In this document: piece by piece, positions 1-6,290 of the stretch | Layout of the letters: each line of letters opens with the position of its first letter | How positions within the stretch are numbered: the stretch's first letter is position 1 | Notes under the pieces: generated by a model | Database searches by the model: none | Told to the model about the DNA's origin: nothing | What the model saw: only the letters and a program-made list of their open reading frames with translations | Assembly: GCA_030598525.1 (NCBI GenBank) | Contig: JAUVPT010000029.1 | Span: 1-11,696, forward strand | Length of the DNA stretch: 11,696 bases | DNA from: Gemmatimonadota bacterium | GTDB lineage: Bacteria > Gemmatimonadota > Gemmatimonadetes > Palauibacterales > Palauibacteraceae | Reading direction: 5' to 3' | Position numbers and translations under genes: made by a program

Positions 1-674
1 ATCCCCAGCTCATGGGCCTCCCGGTGCACCTGGAGCCACTCGTCAGCGACCAACTTACGATCAGCGATCGTCGACCGGACTGCGGGGCTGAACACCTCAG
101 CACCGCCGCCGGGCATGGCATCGAGCCCGGCGTCCTTCAACTCTCGAATCACGTCCCTCGTCGGAACGCCCTCGATACGTGCCAGGTGAGCGATCTCCAC
201 GGCGGTCAGCGCCTTCACATGGACCCGGGGGTGCCTTTCCTTCAAGCCCTTGATCATGTCCGTGTAGTACGAAAGCGGCAGTTTAGGGTGCAGGCCGCCC
301 ACGATGTGGAACTCCCGCGTCGGAGAGTGCCGGGCCGCATCAGCTTCCGCATAAACCTCGTCGAGGCTCATGGTGTACGCGTCTTCCGCCAGGGGGCGCA
401 CACCGTACGAGCAGAACACGCAGACCTTGTTGAGTATACAGACGTTCGTCGGGTTGATGTGCTGGTTGGCGACGTAGTACACCCGGTCCCCGTTCAGGCG
501 CCGGTTCACCAGGTCCGCCATGCTCCCGACGGCCAGAAGGTCATCCGTCTCGAACAGCGCAATTGCGTCCTCGCGCGAAATGCGCTCGCCGGCTTCCACC
601 TTTTCCGCGATCGGGATCAGCTCCACCGCCTGTGGCCTGACGCTCAACTCTCCTTCGATCCGGGGGTAGATCAT
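1..674 (-). CDS. mqnE: Aminofutalosine synthase MqnE, radical SAM (partial, 3' end outside window)
   Basis: MqnE is a radical SAM enzyme of the futalosine menaquinone pathway. It joins the product of MqnA, 3-[(1-carboxyvinyl)oxy]benzoate, to the adenosyl group of SAM to give aminofutalosine in the cytoplasm. The first 224 residues are visible; the gene runs off the left edge. Family hallmarks are HINPTNVC (72-79), EFHIVGGLHP (121-130), the LTAVEI segment (156-161) and MPGGGAEVF (187-195), which separate MqnE from the related MqnC and CofH. The cluster cysteines are C79, C85 and C88, spaced CX5CX2C rather than the CX3CX2C I expect. The ATG at 674 shares its A with the fabF stop codon (TGATG), implying translational coupling; a GTG one codon upstream is an alternative start. 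MqnE is certain at family level; the cysteine spacing is the odd point. Confidence 0.93.
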   Translation of the reverse strand, partial: MIYPRIEGELSVRPQAVELIPIAEKVEAGERISREDAIALFETDDLLAVGSMADLVNRRLNGDRVYYVANQHINPTNVCILNKVCVFCSYGVRPLAEDAYTMSLDEVYAEADAARHSPTREFHIVGGLHPKLPLSYYTDMIKGLKERHPRVHVKALTAVEIAHLARIEGVPTRDVIRELKDAGLDAMPGGGAEVFSPAVRSTIADRKLVADEWLQVHREAHELG

Positions 675-1930
675 CACTCGCCCTCCCAGGCCCGAACGGC
701 CAGGGACACGTTGTGCCCCCCGAAGCCGAACGAATTGGTCAGAGCGGCCCGGACCGGACTCTCGGTCGGCCCGTCAACGCCGTAGTTCAAATCGCACTCC
801 GGATCGGGCGTCTCGTAGTTGATCGTGGGCGGGATCAACCCTCGCTCGCAAACCAGCAGCGACACCCCGACCTCGATCGCCCCCGCAGCCCCCAGCGTGT
901 GCCCCGTCATGGACTTCGTAGAGCCGATGATAATCTCGCCCGCCCGGTCCCCAAGAACGGCTTTGATGGCCATAGTCTCGGCTGCGTCATTGGCCGGTGT
1001 GGAGGTGCCGTGCGCATTGATGTAGTCCACATCCGGCGATTCCAGCCCCGCATCCTTCATGGCGAGGCGCATGGCCATCTGAGCGCCGGCACCTCCGGGA
1101 GCCGGTGAGGTCATGTGATAGGCATCCGCAGTCTGGCCGAAACCGGCGATTTCACCCAGAATGGTCGCGCCCCGACCCACCGCATGCTCCATCGCCTCCA
1201 GGACCAGGATCCCCGCACCTTCGCCGAGCACGAATCCGTCGCGTGTCCCGTCGAACGGCCGGGAGGCCGTCTCGGGCGAGTCGTTTCGTCCGGACAGGGC
1301 CTTCATCGACGCAAATCCGGCGATGCAAAGGGGCGTGACCGTAGCTTCGGTCCCGCCCGTGATCATCACATCGGTCTCACCCGTGCGGATGGACCGGAAG
1401 GCCGCACCCACCGCGTGTGCGCTCGACGCGCACGCCGACACGGTGGCATAGTTGGGCCCCTGGGCTCCGAATCTCATCGAGATCATACCCGCAGCCATGT
1501 CCCCGATGAACATGGGAATGAAGAACGGAGATACCCGGCTGGGTCCTCGATCCAACAGCTTTGCGTGCTGGGTTTCCATCGTCGTAAGTCCGCCGATGCC
1601 ACTGCCCACGATGACGCCGAAGCGCTCAGGCGGAACGGAGTCCACGGCGGACTCTATGCCGGCCTGCTCGGCTGCCTGGTGGGCAGCGCCCATTGCCAGC
1701 TGCAGGAAGCGGTCCGCCCTCCTGACTTCTTTGCGCTCCATGTACTGCTCGGGGTCGAAGCCCTTGACTTCGCAGGCAAACCGGACGGATTGATCGGAGG
1801 CATCGAATTGCGTAATCAGCGCTCCACCGGAGCGGCCTTCGATCAGCGCATCCCACGTCCCCTCGACGTCAAGCCCGACCGGCGTGACGAGACCGAGGCC
1901 CGTGACGACCACGCGCCGTTGTTCGGACAT
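674..1930 (-). CDS. fabF: Beta-ketoacyl-ACP synthase II (FabF)
   Basis: FabF is the elongating condensing enzyme of type II fatty acid synthesis. It condenses malonyl-ACP with an acyl-enzyme intermediate in the cytoplasm. The 418-residue length is normal for KAS II. The thiolase-fold catalytic set is complete: nucleophile C167 in VSACASS, H307 in NAHGTST and H344 in MTGHTLGAAG, with K339 in STKS and the glycine-rich NSFGFGGHN near the C-terminus. The start at 1930 is preceded at 5 nt by an unusually long run of GGAGG repeats, which fixes it. It follows acpP by 32 bp and overlaps mqnE by one base. Because fabH is missing from this cluster, FabF and perhaps a distant KAS must cover initiation and elongation between them. 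There is no sign of damage. Confidence 0.97.
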   Translation of the reverse strand: MSEQRRVVVTGLGLVTPVGLDVEGTWDALIEGRSGGALITQFDASDQSVRFACEVKGFDPEQYMERKEVRRADRFLQLAMGAAHQAAEQAGIESAVDSVPPERFGVIVGSGIGGLTTMETQHAKLLDRGPSRVSPFFIPMFIGDMAAGMISMRFGAQGPNYATVSACASSAHAVGAAFRSIRTGETDVMITGGTEATVTPLCIAGFASMKALSGRNDSPETASRPFDGTRDGFVLGEGAGILVLEAMEHAVGRGATILGEIAGFGQTADAYHMTSPAPGGAGAQMAMRLAMKDAGLESPDVDYINAHGTSTPANDAAETMAIKAVLGDRAGEIIIGSTKSMTGHTLGAAGAIEVGVSLLVCERGLIPPTINYETPDPECDLNYGVDGPTESPVRAALTNSFGFGGHNVSLAVRAWEGE

Positions 1931-1935
1931 CCGTT

Positions 1936-1948
1936 CCTCCTCCTCCTT
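1936..1948 (-). promoter_or_regulatory. Extended Shine-Dalgarno of fabF
   Basis: On the minus strand a purine run with four overlapping AGG units (AAGGAGGAGGAGG) ends 5 nt before the fabF ATG. It gives several registers for pairing with the 16S rRNA 3' end. It is much stronger than the other ribosome sites in the cluster and supports the chosen start and a high FabF translation rate (inference). Confidence 0.75.
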
Positions 1949-1962
1949 CGGGGGGTGGGAGG

Positions 1963-2196
1963 TTACTCCTTCTCCTGGAGATAACGGATGGCGTCGCCCA
2001 CCGTCAGCATCTGCTCGGCGTCCTCGTCGGGAATCTCAACCCCGAACTCCTCCTCGAACGCCATCACGAGCTCGACCGTGTCGAGCGAATCTGCACCGAG
2101 GTCTTCGACGAACGAGGCCTCGTCGGTGACTTTTTCCATCTCCACGCCAAGCTCATTGGCGATGATCTCTCTGACTTTGTCAGCAGCGTCGGACAT
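1963..2196 (-). CDS. acpP: Acyl carrier protein
   Basis: This is the small acidic carrier that holds growing acyl chains on a 4'-phosphopantetheine arm during fatty acid synthesis. It has 77 residues, the usual AcpP length. The attachment site is S37 in GADSLDTVEL, and the recognition helix after it is rich in acidic residues (VMAFEEEFGVEIPDEDAEQ at 44-62). The start is the ATG at 2196 (MSDAADK), preceded at 8 nt by AGAGG. An in-frame extension upstream to 2235 lacks a ribosome site and would add a basic tail not found in ACPs, so it was rejected. It sits 55 bp after fabG and 32 bp before fabF. A stable hairpin and an A-rich unstructured leader precede it, which may allow extra expression over its neighbours. 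Confidence 0.98.
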   Translation of the reverse strand: MSDAADKVREIIANELGVEMEKVTDEASFVEDLGADSLDTVELVMAFEEEFGVEIPDEDAEQMLTVGDAIRYLQEKE

Positions 2197-2228
2197 GATC
2201 CAAACCTCTGTTTTGTTGTTTCGTCTCT

Positions 2229-2251
2229 CCGGCATCCCCTCGGGGAGCCGG
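2229..2251 (-). promoter_or_regulatory. Intercistronic hairpin between fabG and acpP
   Basis: Directly after the fabG stop codon the transcript can form CCGGC-TCCCC with loop GA and GGGGA-GCCGG. This is ten base pairs with one unpaired base on the 3' arm. What follows is A-rich (GACGAAACAACAAAAC) and not U-rich, so it does not look like an intrinsic terminator. A role as an RNA-stability or processing barrier that separates acpP abundance from fabG is plausible, but it is inferred from position only. Confidence 0.45.
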
Positions 2252-2986
2252 CTACATCACCATGCCACCGTCTACAACCAGAACCTGTCCGGTAATGTAG
2301 GCAGCGGCCGGTCCCGTCAGGAAGCGCACCGCTCCTGCAATATCCTCAGGGTTCCCGAAGCGTCCGAGTGGAATTCGCTCGAACAGGGCGTCGCGCGCCT
2401 CCTCCGGGAGGCCCGCCGTCATCTCAGTCTCGATGAAGCCCGGCGCCACCACGTTTGCCAGCACGCCTCGCGCCGCCAGTTCCTGCGCAACAGACTTCGT
2501 AAACCCGATCAGACCTGCTTTGGATGCCGCATAGTTCGCTTGTCCCCGGTTTCCCGTCAAGCCTACCACGCTGGAGATATTGATGATACGCCCGGTCCGT
2601 CGCTTCATCATTCCGCGCGCCCTGGCGCGAGTAGTATTGAAAGCGCCCCGGAGGTTGGTCTCGAGCACGGCTTCCCAGTCCTCGTCCTTTAGACGGATGA
2701 GGATATTGTCCCTCGTGATACCCGCGTTGTTCACGAGCACGTCGATAGGACCGAGCTGGTCCTGGACCGTTGCGGCCAACTCTGAGCACTGCCCCGAGTC
2801 AGCCACGTCGCACGCCAGGGCCATTCCAGGTCCATCGAGAAGGGCTACGGTTTCCCGGGCCCTATCCTCCGACCTCGCGACGACTGCCAACGAAGCCCCT
2901 GCCCGGCTGAGTTCACAGGCTATGGCCCGACCGATTCCTCTTGAGCCGCCCGTGACAACGGCTACCTGGCCTTCGAGTTCACGCAT
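2252..2986 (-). CDS. fabG: 3-oxoacyl-ACP reductase FabG
   Basis: FabG reduces beta-ketoacyl-ACP to beta-hydroxyacyl-ACP with NADPH, the first reduction of each elongation cycle. It has 244 residues, typical for FabG. It is a classical short-chain dehydrogenase: cofactor loop TGGSRGIG (12-19), NNAG (86-89), and catalytic residues N111, S139, Y152 and K156 in NYAASKAG. The C-terminal IPLGRFGNPEDIA and VDGGMVM match FabG orthologues. The start is the ATG at 2986, which lies inside the end of fabD (8-bp overlap) and is preceded by GGAGGAGGG within the fabD coding sequence. A longer reading to 3061 would add 25 residues with no SDR homology and no ribosome site. The overlap implies coupled translation with fabD. 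Confidence 0.97.
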   Translation of the reverse strand: MRELEGQVAVVTGGSRGIGRAIACELSRAGASLAVVARSEDRARETVALLDGPGMALACDVADSGQCSELAATVQDQLGPIDVLVNNAGITRDNILIRLKDEDWEAVLETNLRGAFNTTRARARGMMKRRTGRIINISSVVGLTGNRGQANYAASKAGLIGFTKSVAQELAARGVLANVVAPGFIETEMTAGLPEEARDALFERIPLGRFGNPEDIAGAVRFLTGPAAAYITGQVLVVDGGMVM

Positions 2987-3932
2987 CGTCGCCCTCCTCC
3001 ACGAGTGCTTGCACGGCGTCGAGTTCTTCGGGACCCCCGATCGCGCGAACGTCCTTTCCACGGTCGATGCGGCGCATCAGTCCGGTGAGGACCTTGCCCG
3101 GGCCTACTTCGATCCACGTGTCCGGTGAGGTGTCGCTCATCGACTCGACGCATTCTACCCAGCGGACAGGTGACGTCAACTGCTCGATGAGCAACTCTCG
3201 AGCCCGCGCAGGATCGGTGACTGGAACCGCCGCCGCGTTCGCCACGACCGGAAACCGGCCCTGCCGCACCTCGACCGCCTCGAGGGACAGGGCCAGACCC
3301 TCGCGCGCCTCTGCCATCAGGGGAGAGTGGAAGGCCCCACTCACATTGAGCTGGACTGCTCGCTTGGCTCCGGCCTCCAGGGCTCGCTCTCTGGCCACAT
3401 CGACGGCCGCGATGTCCCCGCTGATCACGATCTGGCCCGGTGCATTGTAGTTGGCAGGCACCACAGTGCCCTCCTGAACACTCTCGCAGACCGCGCGGAC
3501 CGTCTCTGGATCCAGGCCGATCACGGCCGCCATCGTACCGGGCCGAACCGTGCCCGCCCTTCCCATGAGTTCGCCCCGCCTGCGCACCAGCCGGATCGCG
3601 TCCTCGAAACCCAGGGCTCCCGCGGCCAGGTAGGCGGAGAATTCGCCCAGCGAATGGCCCGCCCCGACCATCACACGTTGACGCACTTCCTCCGGCAGGC
3701 ACACCCACACCGCATAACTATGTAGCAGGATCGCCGGTTGCGCGTTCTCCGTGCGCGTGAGCTCCTCCTCCGGCCCTTCCCAGCAAATCCGCCTCAGGTC
3801 GCTGCCCAGAACGTCGTTAGCCCGCTCGAACACATCCGCCGCGCGCGCGTGGCTCTCGGCGAGTTCCCGACCCATACCCACGAACTGGGAGCCCTGACCC
3901 GGCATCAGAAGAGCGATACTGTTCCCAGACAC
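2979..3932 (-). CDS. fabD: Malonyl-CoA:ACP transacylase FabD
   Basis: FabD moves the malonyl group from CoA to ACP, supplying the extender unit for every condensation. It has 317 residues, the usual length. Visible motifs are PGQGSQ (11-16), the nucleophile elbow GHSLGE with S94, the substrate arginine R119, and catalytic H202 in SGAFHSP, with EVGPGKVLTG near the C-terminus. The start is a GTG at 3932, with GGGGGAAGG about 4 nt upstream. An in-frame stop lies only 12 nt further up, so no other start is possible. It follows plsX by 56 bp, in the place where fabH normally sits, and its end overlaps fabG. Confidence is very high. Confidence 0.97.
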   Translation of the reverse strand: MSGNSIALLMPGQGSQFVGMGRELAESHARAADVFERANDVLGSDLRRICWEGPEEELTRTENAQPAILLHSYAVWVCLPEEVRQRVMVGAGHSLGEFSAYLAAGALGFEDAIRLVRRRGELMGRAGTVRPGTMAAVIGLDPETVRAVCESVQEGTVVPANYNAPGQIVISGDIAAVDVARERALEAGAKRAVQLNVSGAFHSPLMAEAREGLALSLEAVEVRQGRFPVVANAAAVPVTDPARARELLIEQLTSPVRWVECVESMSDTSPDTWIEVGPGKVLTGLMRRIDRGKDVRAIGGPEELDAVQALVEEGDDA

Positions 3933-3988
3933 TGCCTTCCCCCTCTATGAATTGCCGTATTTCGCGCGGAGAGGTCGTGACTTTCCGA

Positions 3989-4999
3989 TCAGCGGCGGCG
4001 GATTCGTCTCCAAACCCTCGCCCTGCGCGTAGCCGGCCCGAACTCTGCCACCATGTCCTCCACCATATCCGACTCGATGCAGGCACCTGCAACCCGGATC
4101 GCATTCTTGATCGCCCGGGCGGAAGACGCCCCGTGACAAACGATCGACACTCCATTGACGCCGAGGAGTGGAGCGCCTCCGTACTCGGCGTAGTCCACCG
4201 TTCGGTACACTTCCCTGAGGCCCTCCCCGTGAATCTCCGGGTCGAGCCGGTCTTCCAGTACTCCGGTAATGAAGCCGGCAACGGACTCGTAGAACTTGAG
4301 CAACACGTTTCCCACGAATCCGTCGCACACGAGCACGTCACAAGCCCCTTCGACGATTCTGTGCCCCTCGACGTTCCCGACGAAGTGCAGATCCTCGTCA
4401 TCCTGGAGCAGCTTGTGCGTCGCCACAGCCCGGGCTCCCCCTTTCGAGGGTTCCTCTCCCACGTTCAGCAGCCCTATCCTCGGGCGCTCAAGCCCCAGAA
4501 GGTCCCGCATGTAGACCGAACCGAGTTGCGCAAACTGGAGCAAGTGCGTGGGACGAGGGTCGATGTTGGCTCCCGAGTCCACGACCAGAACCGGCGACCC
4601 GGAGGTCGGGAACATGGTGCCTACGGTGGGTCGCTCCACGCCCGGAAGCATACCGAGGAGGAAACGGGAAGCCGCCATCACGGCCCCGGTGGAGCCAGCA
4701 CTGATGAAGGCATCGACCTCGCCGGCCCGCAGCAGCCCCAGGCCGACCACTATCGAGCTGTCCGGTTTCCGGCGGATGGCCCGGACGGGAGACTCGTGCC
4801 CCTCCACCACCTCGCTCGCGGGAACGATCTGGATGGCTCCGGGAACCTCTGCGGGGAGTTCTGCGTGGATCCTCTCGGGAATGCCCACGAGAGATACGGC
4901 GAACCGGTCAGGCCATTCCCGAACGGCAGACAGCGCGCCCTCGATGATCACTCGGGGCGCGCCGTCTCCTCCCATGGCGTCCAGCGCGATGCGCTGCAT
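3989..4999 (-). CDS. plsX: Phosphate acyltransferase PlsX
   Basis: PlsX converts acyl-ACP and phosphate to acyl-phosphate. PlsY then uses this at the membrane to acylate glycerol-3-phosphate, so PlsX links fatty acid synthesis to phospholipids. It has 336 residues, a normal length. Diagnostic segments are LDAMGGDGAP (6-15), SAGSTGAVMAAS (100-111), GANIDPRPTHLLQFA (143-157), NVGEEPSKG (179-187) and the C-terminal-half DGFVGNVLLKFYE (226-238). The serine in SAGST replaces the asparagine that I recall as more usual. The extreme C-terminus is arginine-rich (RRARVWRRIRRR) and could favour contact with acidic membranes or ACP (inference). It lies 27 bp after rpmF. No clear Shine-Dalgarno precedes the ATG at 4999, so coupling to rpmF translation is likely. 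Confidence 0.96.
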   Translation of the reverse strand: MQRIALDAMGGDGAPRVIIEGALSAVREWPDRFAVSLVGIPERIHAELPAEVPGAIQIVPASEVVEGHESPVRAIRRKPDSSIVVGLGLLRAGEVDAFISAGSTGAVMAASRFLLGMLPGVERPTVGTMFPTSGSPVLVVDSGANIDPRPTHLLQFAQLGSVYMRDLLGLERPRIGLLNVGEEPSKGGARAVATHKLLQDDEDLHFVGNVEGHRIVEGACDVLVCDGFVGNVLLKFYESVAGFITGVLEDRLDPEIHGEGLREVYRTVDYAEYGGAPLLGVNGVSIVCHGASSARAIKNAIRVAGACIESDMVEDMVAEFGPATRRARVWRRIRRR

Positions 5000-5026
5000 G
5001 TCAGACCATGCTCGGTCGGGGGTCGG

Positions 5027-5209
5027 TCAGAGCTCTTCGGTTCGGACGATCTCCCGCTCTCCGTAGTGGCCGCACGTAGGGCACACACGGTGAGGCCGAC
5101 GAGGATCTCCGCACCTCGGACACGCCTGGTGAGCGGTAGGCGCCGCTATGTGATGAGTACGCCGCTTCCGCTTGCGCTGCTTCGAAGTTCGTCTCTTGGG
5201 TACTGCCAT
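5027..5209 (-). CDS. rpmF: 50S ribosomal protein L32
   Basis: L32 is a small basic protein of the large ribosomal subunit. It has 60 residues: start MAVPKRRTSK, then a very basic stretch to residue 20, then a zinc ribbon with C30, C33, C43 and C46 (CPRCG and CPTCG). Having all four cysteines makes it the zinc-binding C+ form, not the zinc-independent paralogue that some bacteria use under zinc shortage. The ATG at 5209 has AGGGAG about 9 nt upstream. The neighbours, a DUF177 gene 27 bp before it and plsX 27 bp after it, are the conserved arrangement seen in many bacteria, where ribosome and lipid synthesis are transcribed together. Confidence 0.97.
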   Translation of the reverse strand: MAVPKRRTSKQRKRKRRTHHIAAPTAHQACPRCGDPRRPHRVCPTCGHYGEREIVRTEEL

Positions 5210-5236
5210 GATACGACTCCCTATCCTTCGTTGCCG

Positions 5237-5803
5237 TCAATCTTCGTTGTCGGGCTTGGCCGCGTCCGGCTGCCCGTCCCACACTACCTGTCTCAGAACA
5301 TCCCAGCGATGGTCGGCCTGCTCCCGTGTGCACCCACAATCAGACTCGTTCAGGTCCGCTCCGCACACCGCGCACAGCCCGCGGCACCCATCCCGGCACA
5401 CCGGATAGCCGGGCAACGCCAGGACCCACTCCTCTCGGAGCGGACGAACAAGGTCGAGTGATGCGGCATCCGGGTCCAGCGAGAACACCCCGGCTTCCTC
5501 TTCCCACTCCTTCACCGCAGGGTCGAACCGGAAATCGAAAGCGACTTCCATCGGCCACTGAATCTCGTCCAGGCACCGCCGGCATTCCAGCCTGAGCGTT
5601 GCCGCCAGACGACCCACCACCCGAACGCTGCCTCGTGCGCCAGACTCGGCCCTGTACTCGAGCCGGGGCGCGTCCGCGGCCCCCAGCTCATCCAGACCCC
5701 ACGCGCCAGGCTCGGCAGGCAGGTTTCCCGACCAATGCACCGGCCCCGCCCGGAGCCTGTCCAGATCGACCCGTCCTGCCGGGAAGCCGCTATTCATAGC
5801 CAT
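5237..5803 (-). CDS. yceD: DUF177/YceD family protein upstream of rpmF
   Basis: This belongs to the DUF177 (YceD) family, which almost always precedes rpmF. Family members have been tied to 23S rRNA accumulation; the biochemical role is not settled. It has 188 residues. The N-terminal RVDLDRLRAGPVHWSG (11-26) is the usual family opening. A CRRC-type pair (C74, C77) lies mid-protein, and the C-terminal part carries C136, C140, C144, C147, C156 and C158 in the pattern CRDGCRGLCAVCGADLN, suggesting metal binding. The start could be the ATG at 5803 or the ATG at 5797; neither has a good ribosome site. A candidate promoter overlaps this start (5793-5821). If it is used, its transcripts would skip the present start codons, leaving them to read-through from ndk. 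Confidence 0.88.
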   Translation of the reverse strand: MAMNSGFPAGRVDLDRLRAGPVHWSGNLPAEPGAWGLDELGAADAPRLEYRAESGARGSVRVVGRLAATLRLECRRCLDEIQWPMEVAFDFRFDPAVKEWEEEAGVFSLDPDAASLDLVRPLREEWVLALPGYPVCRDGCRGLCAVCGADLNESDCGCTREQADHRWDVLRQVVWDGQPDAAKPDNED

Positions 5804-5821
5804 TCAGGTGTGTCTTGTCAA
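5793..5821 (-). promoter_or_regulatory. Candidate sigma-70-type promoter for the rpmF-plsX-fab block
   Basis: On the minus strand a perfect TTGACA (5821-5816) is followed after exactly 17 bp by TATGAA (5798-5793), a 4-of-6 match to the -10 box. The -35 lies in the 36-bp ndk-DUF177 gap and the -10 covers the DUF177 start codons. Predicted transcripts would begin inside the DUF177 gene and mainly serve rpmF and the genes after it. The match may be chance; no start-site data are available. Confidence 0.35.
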
Positions 5822-5839
5822 TCACACGTGACGCCTCCA

Positions 5840-6265
5840 TCAACCGGGAAGCCGCTCCGTGCCCGCGAAGAAGAAGGAGATCTCTATTTCCGCGTTCTCC
5901 GCCGAGTCCGAGGCGTGGATCGCGTTCCTCTCCTTGCTCTCCGCAAATAGCGCCCGGACCGTACCCTCATCCGCCTCCGCGGGGTCCGTCGCCCCGATCA
6001 CCGTGCGCAACTCGGGAACCGCGTTCTCGCGCCGCAAGATGATCGGCATGCACGGCCCCGATGTCATGAACTCGACGAGCGAGGCGAAGAAGGGTCGTTC
6101 CCGGTGCACGGCGTAGAAGGCCTGCGCCTCGTCGCGGCTCAGATGTTTCACGGCCGCCGCCACGACACGGAACCCGGCGCTCTCCAGGTGCGCGATGATG
6201 TGCCCCGCCTTTCCCGACCCGAACGCATCCGGCTTGATGATCGTGAGAGTATCGGTCTCGTTCAT
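5840..6265 (-). CDS. ndk: Nucleoside diphosphate kinase
   Basis: Ndk transfers the gamma phosphate of ATP to other nucleoside diphosphates through a phosphohistidine, balancing NTP and dNTP pools. Read from the ATG at 6265 it has 141 residues. Seen motifs are TIIKPDA with the catalytic-pocket lysine, FYAVHRERPFF, RTVIGATDPAEA, GTVRALFA and the active-site NAIHASDS, whose histidine is residue 117 (119 from the TTG below). All nucleotide-contacting residues I can place are present. The usual VLEGENAI stretch reads ILRRENAV here, a modest change. A TTG at 6271 is an alternative start: GAGGGG lies 5 nt before the TTG and 11 nt before the ATG, so the choice is not certain. It starts 25 bp after sucD, which fits functional pairing with succinyl-CoA synthetase. 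Confidence 0.95.
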   Translation of the reverse strand: MNETDTLTIIKPDAFGSGKAGHIIAHLESAGFRVVAAAVKHLSRDEAQAFYAVHRERPFFASLVEFMTSGPCMPIILRRENAVPELRTVIGATDPAEADEGTVRALFAESKERNAIHASDSAENAEIEISFFFAGTERLPG

Positions 6266-6290
6266 ATTCAAGCTATCCCCTCGACTGTGC

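Noticed and set aside
12..785. A 257-codon open frame on the plus strand at the left edge
   Set aside because: It is the antisense of mqnE and the end of fabF. The minus strand here gives unmistakable MqnE motifs.
2229..2251. Intrinsic terminator after fabG
   Set aside because: The stem is good, but an A-rich sequence follows on the transcribed strand and acpP begins 32 nt later in the same conserved operon.
2252..3061. N-terminally extended FabG starting at 3061
   Set aside because: The extra 25 residues overlap the fabD coding region, match nothing in the SDR family, and have no ribosome site; the ATG at 2986 has a strong one.
3947..5461. A 504-codon open frame on the plus strand
   Set aside because: Antisense to plsX, rpmF and part of the DUF177 gene, all of which are well supported; no ribosome site or domain.
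5840..6265. Ndk as a divergent or inactive variant because the VLEGENAI stretch reads ILRRENAV
   Set aside because: The catalytic histidine, KPDA lysine and nucleotide-contacting residues are all present, so this is normal family variation.
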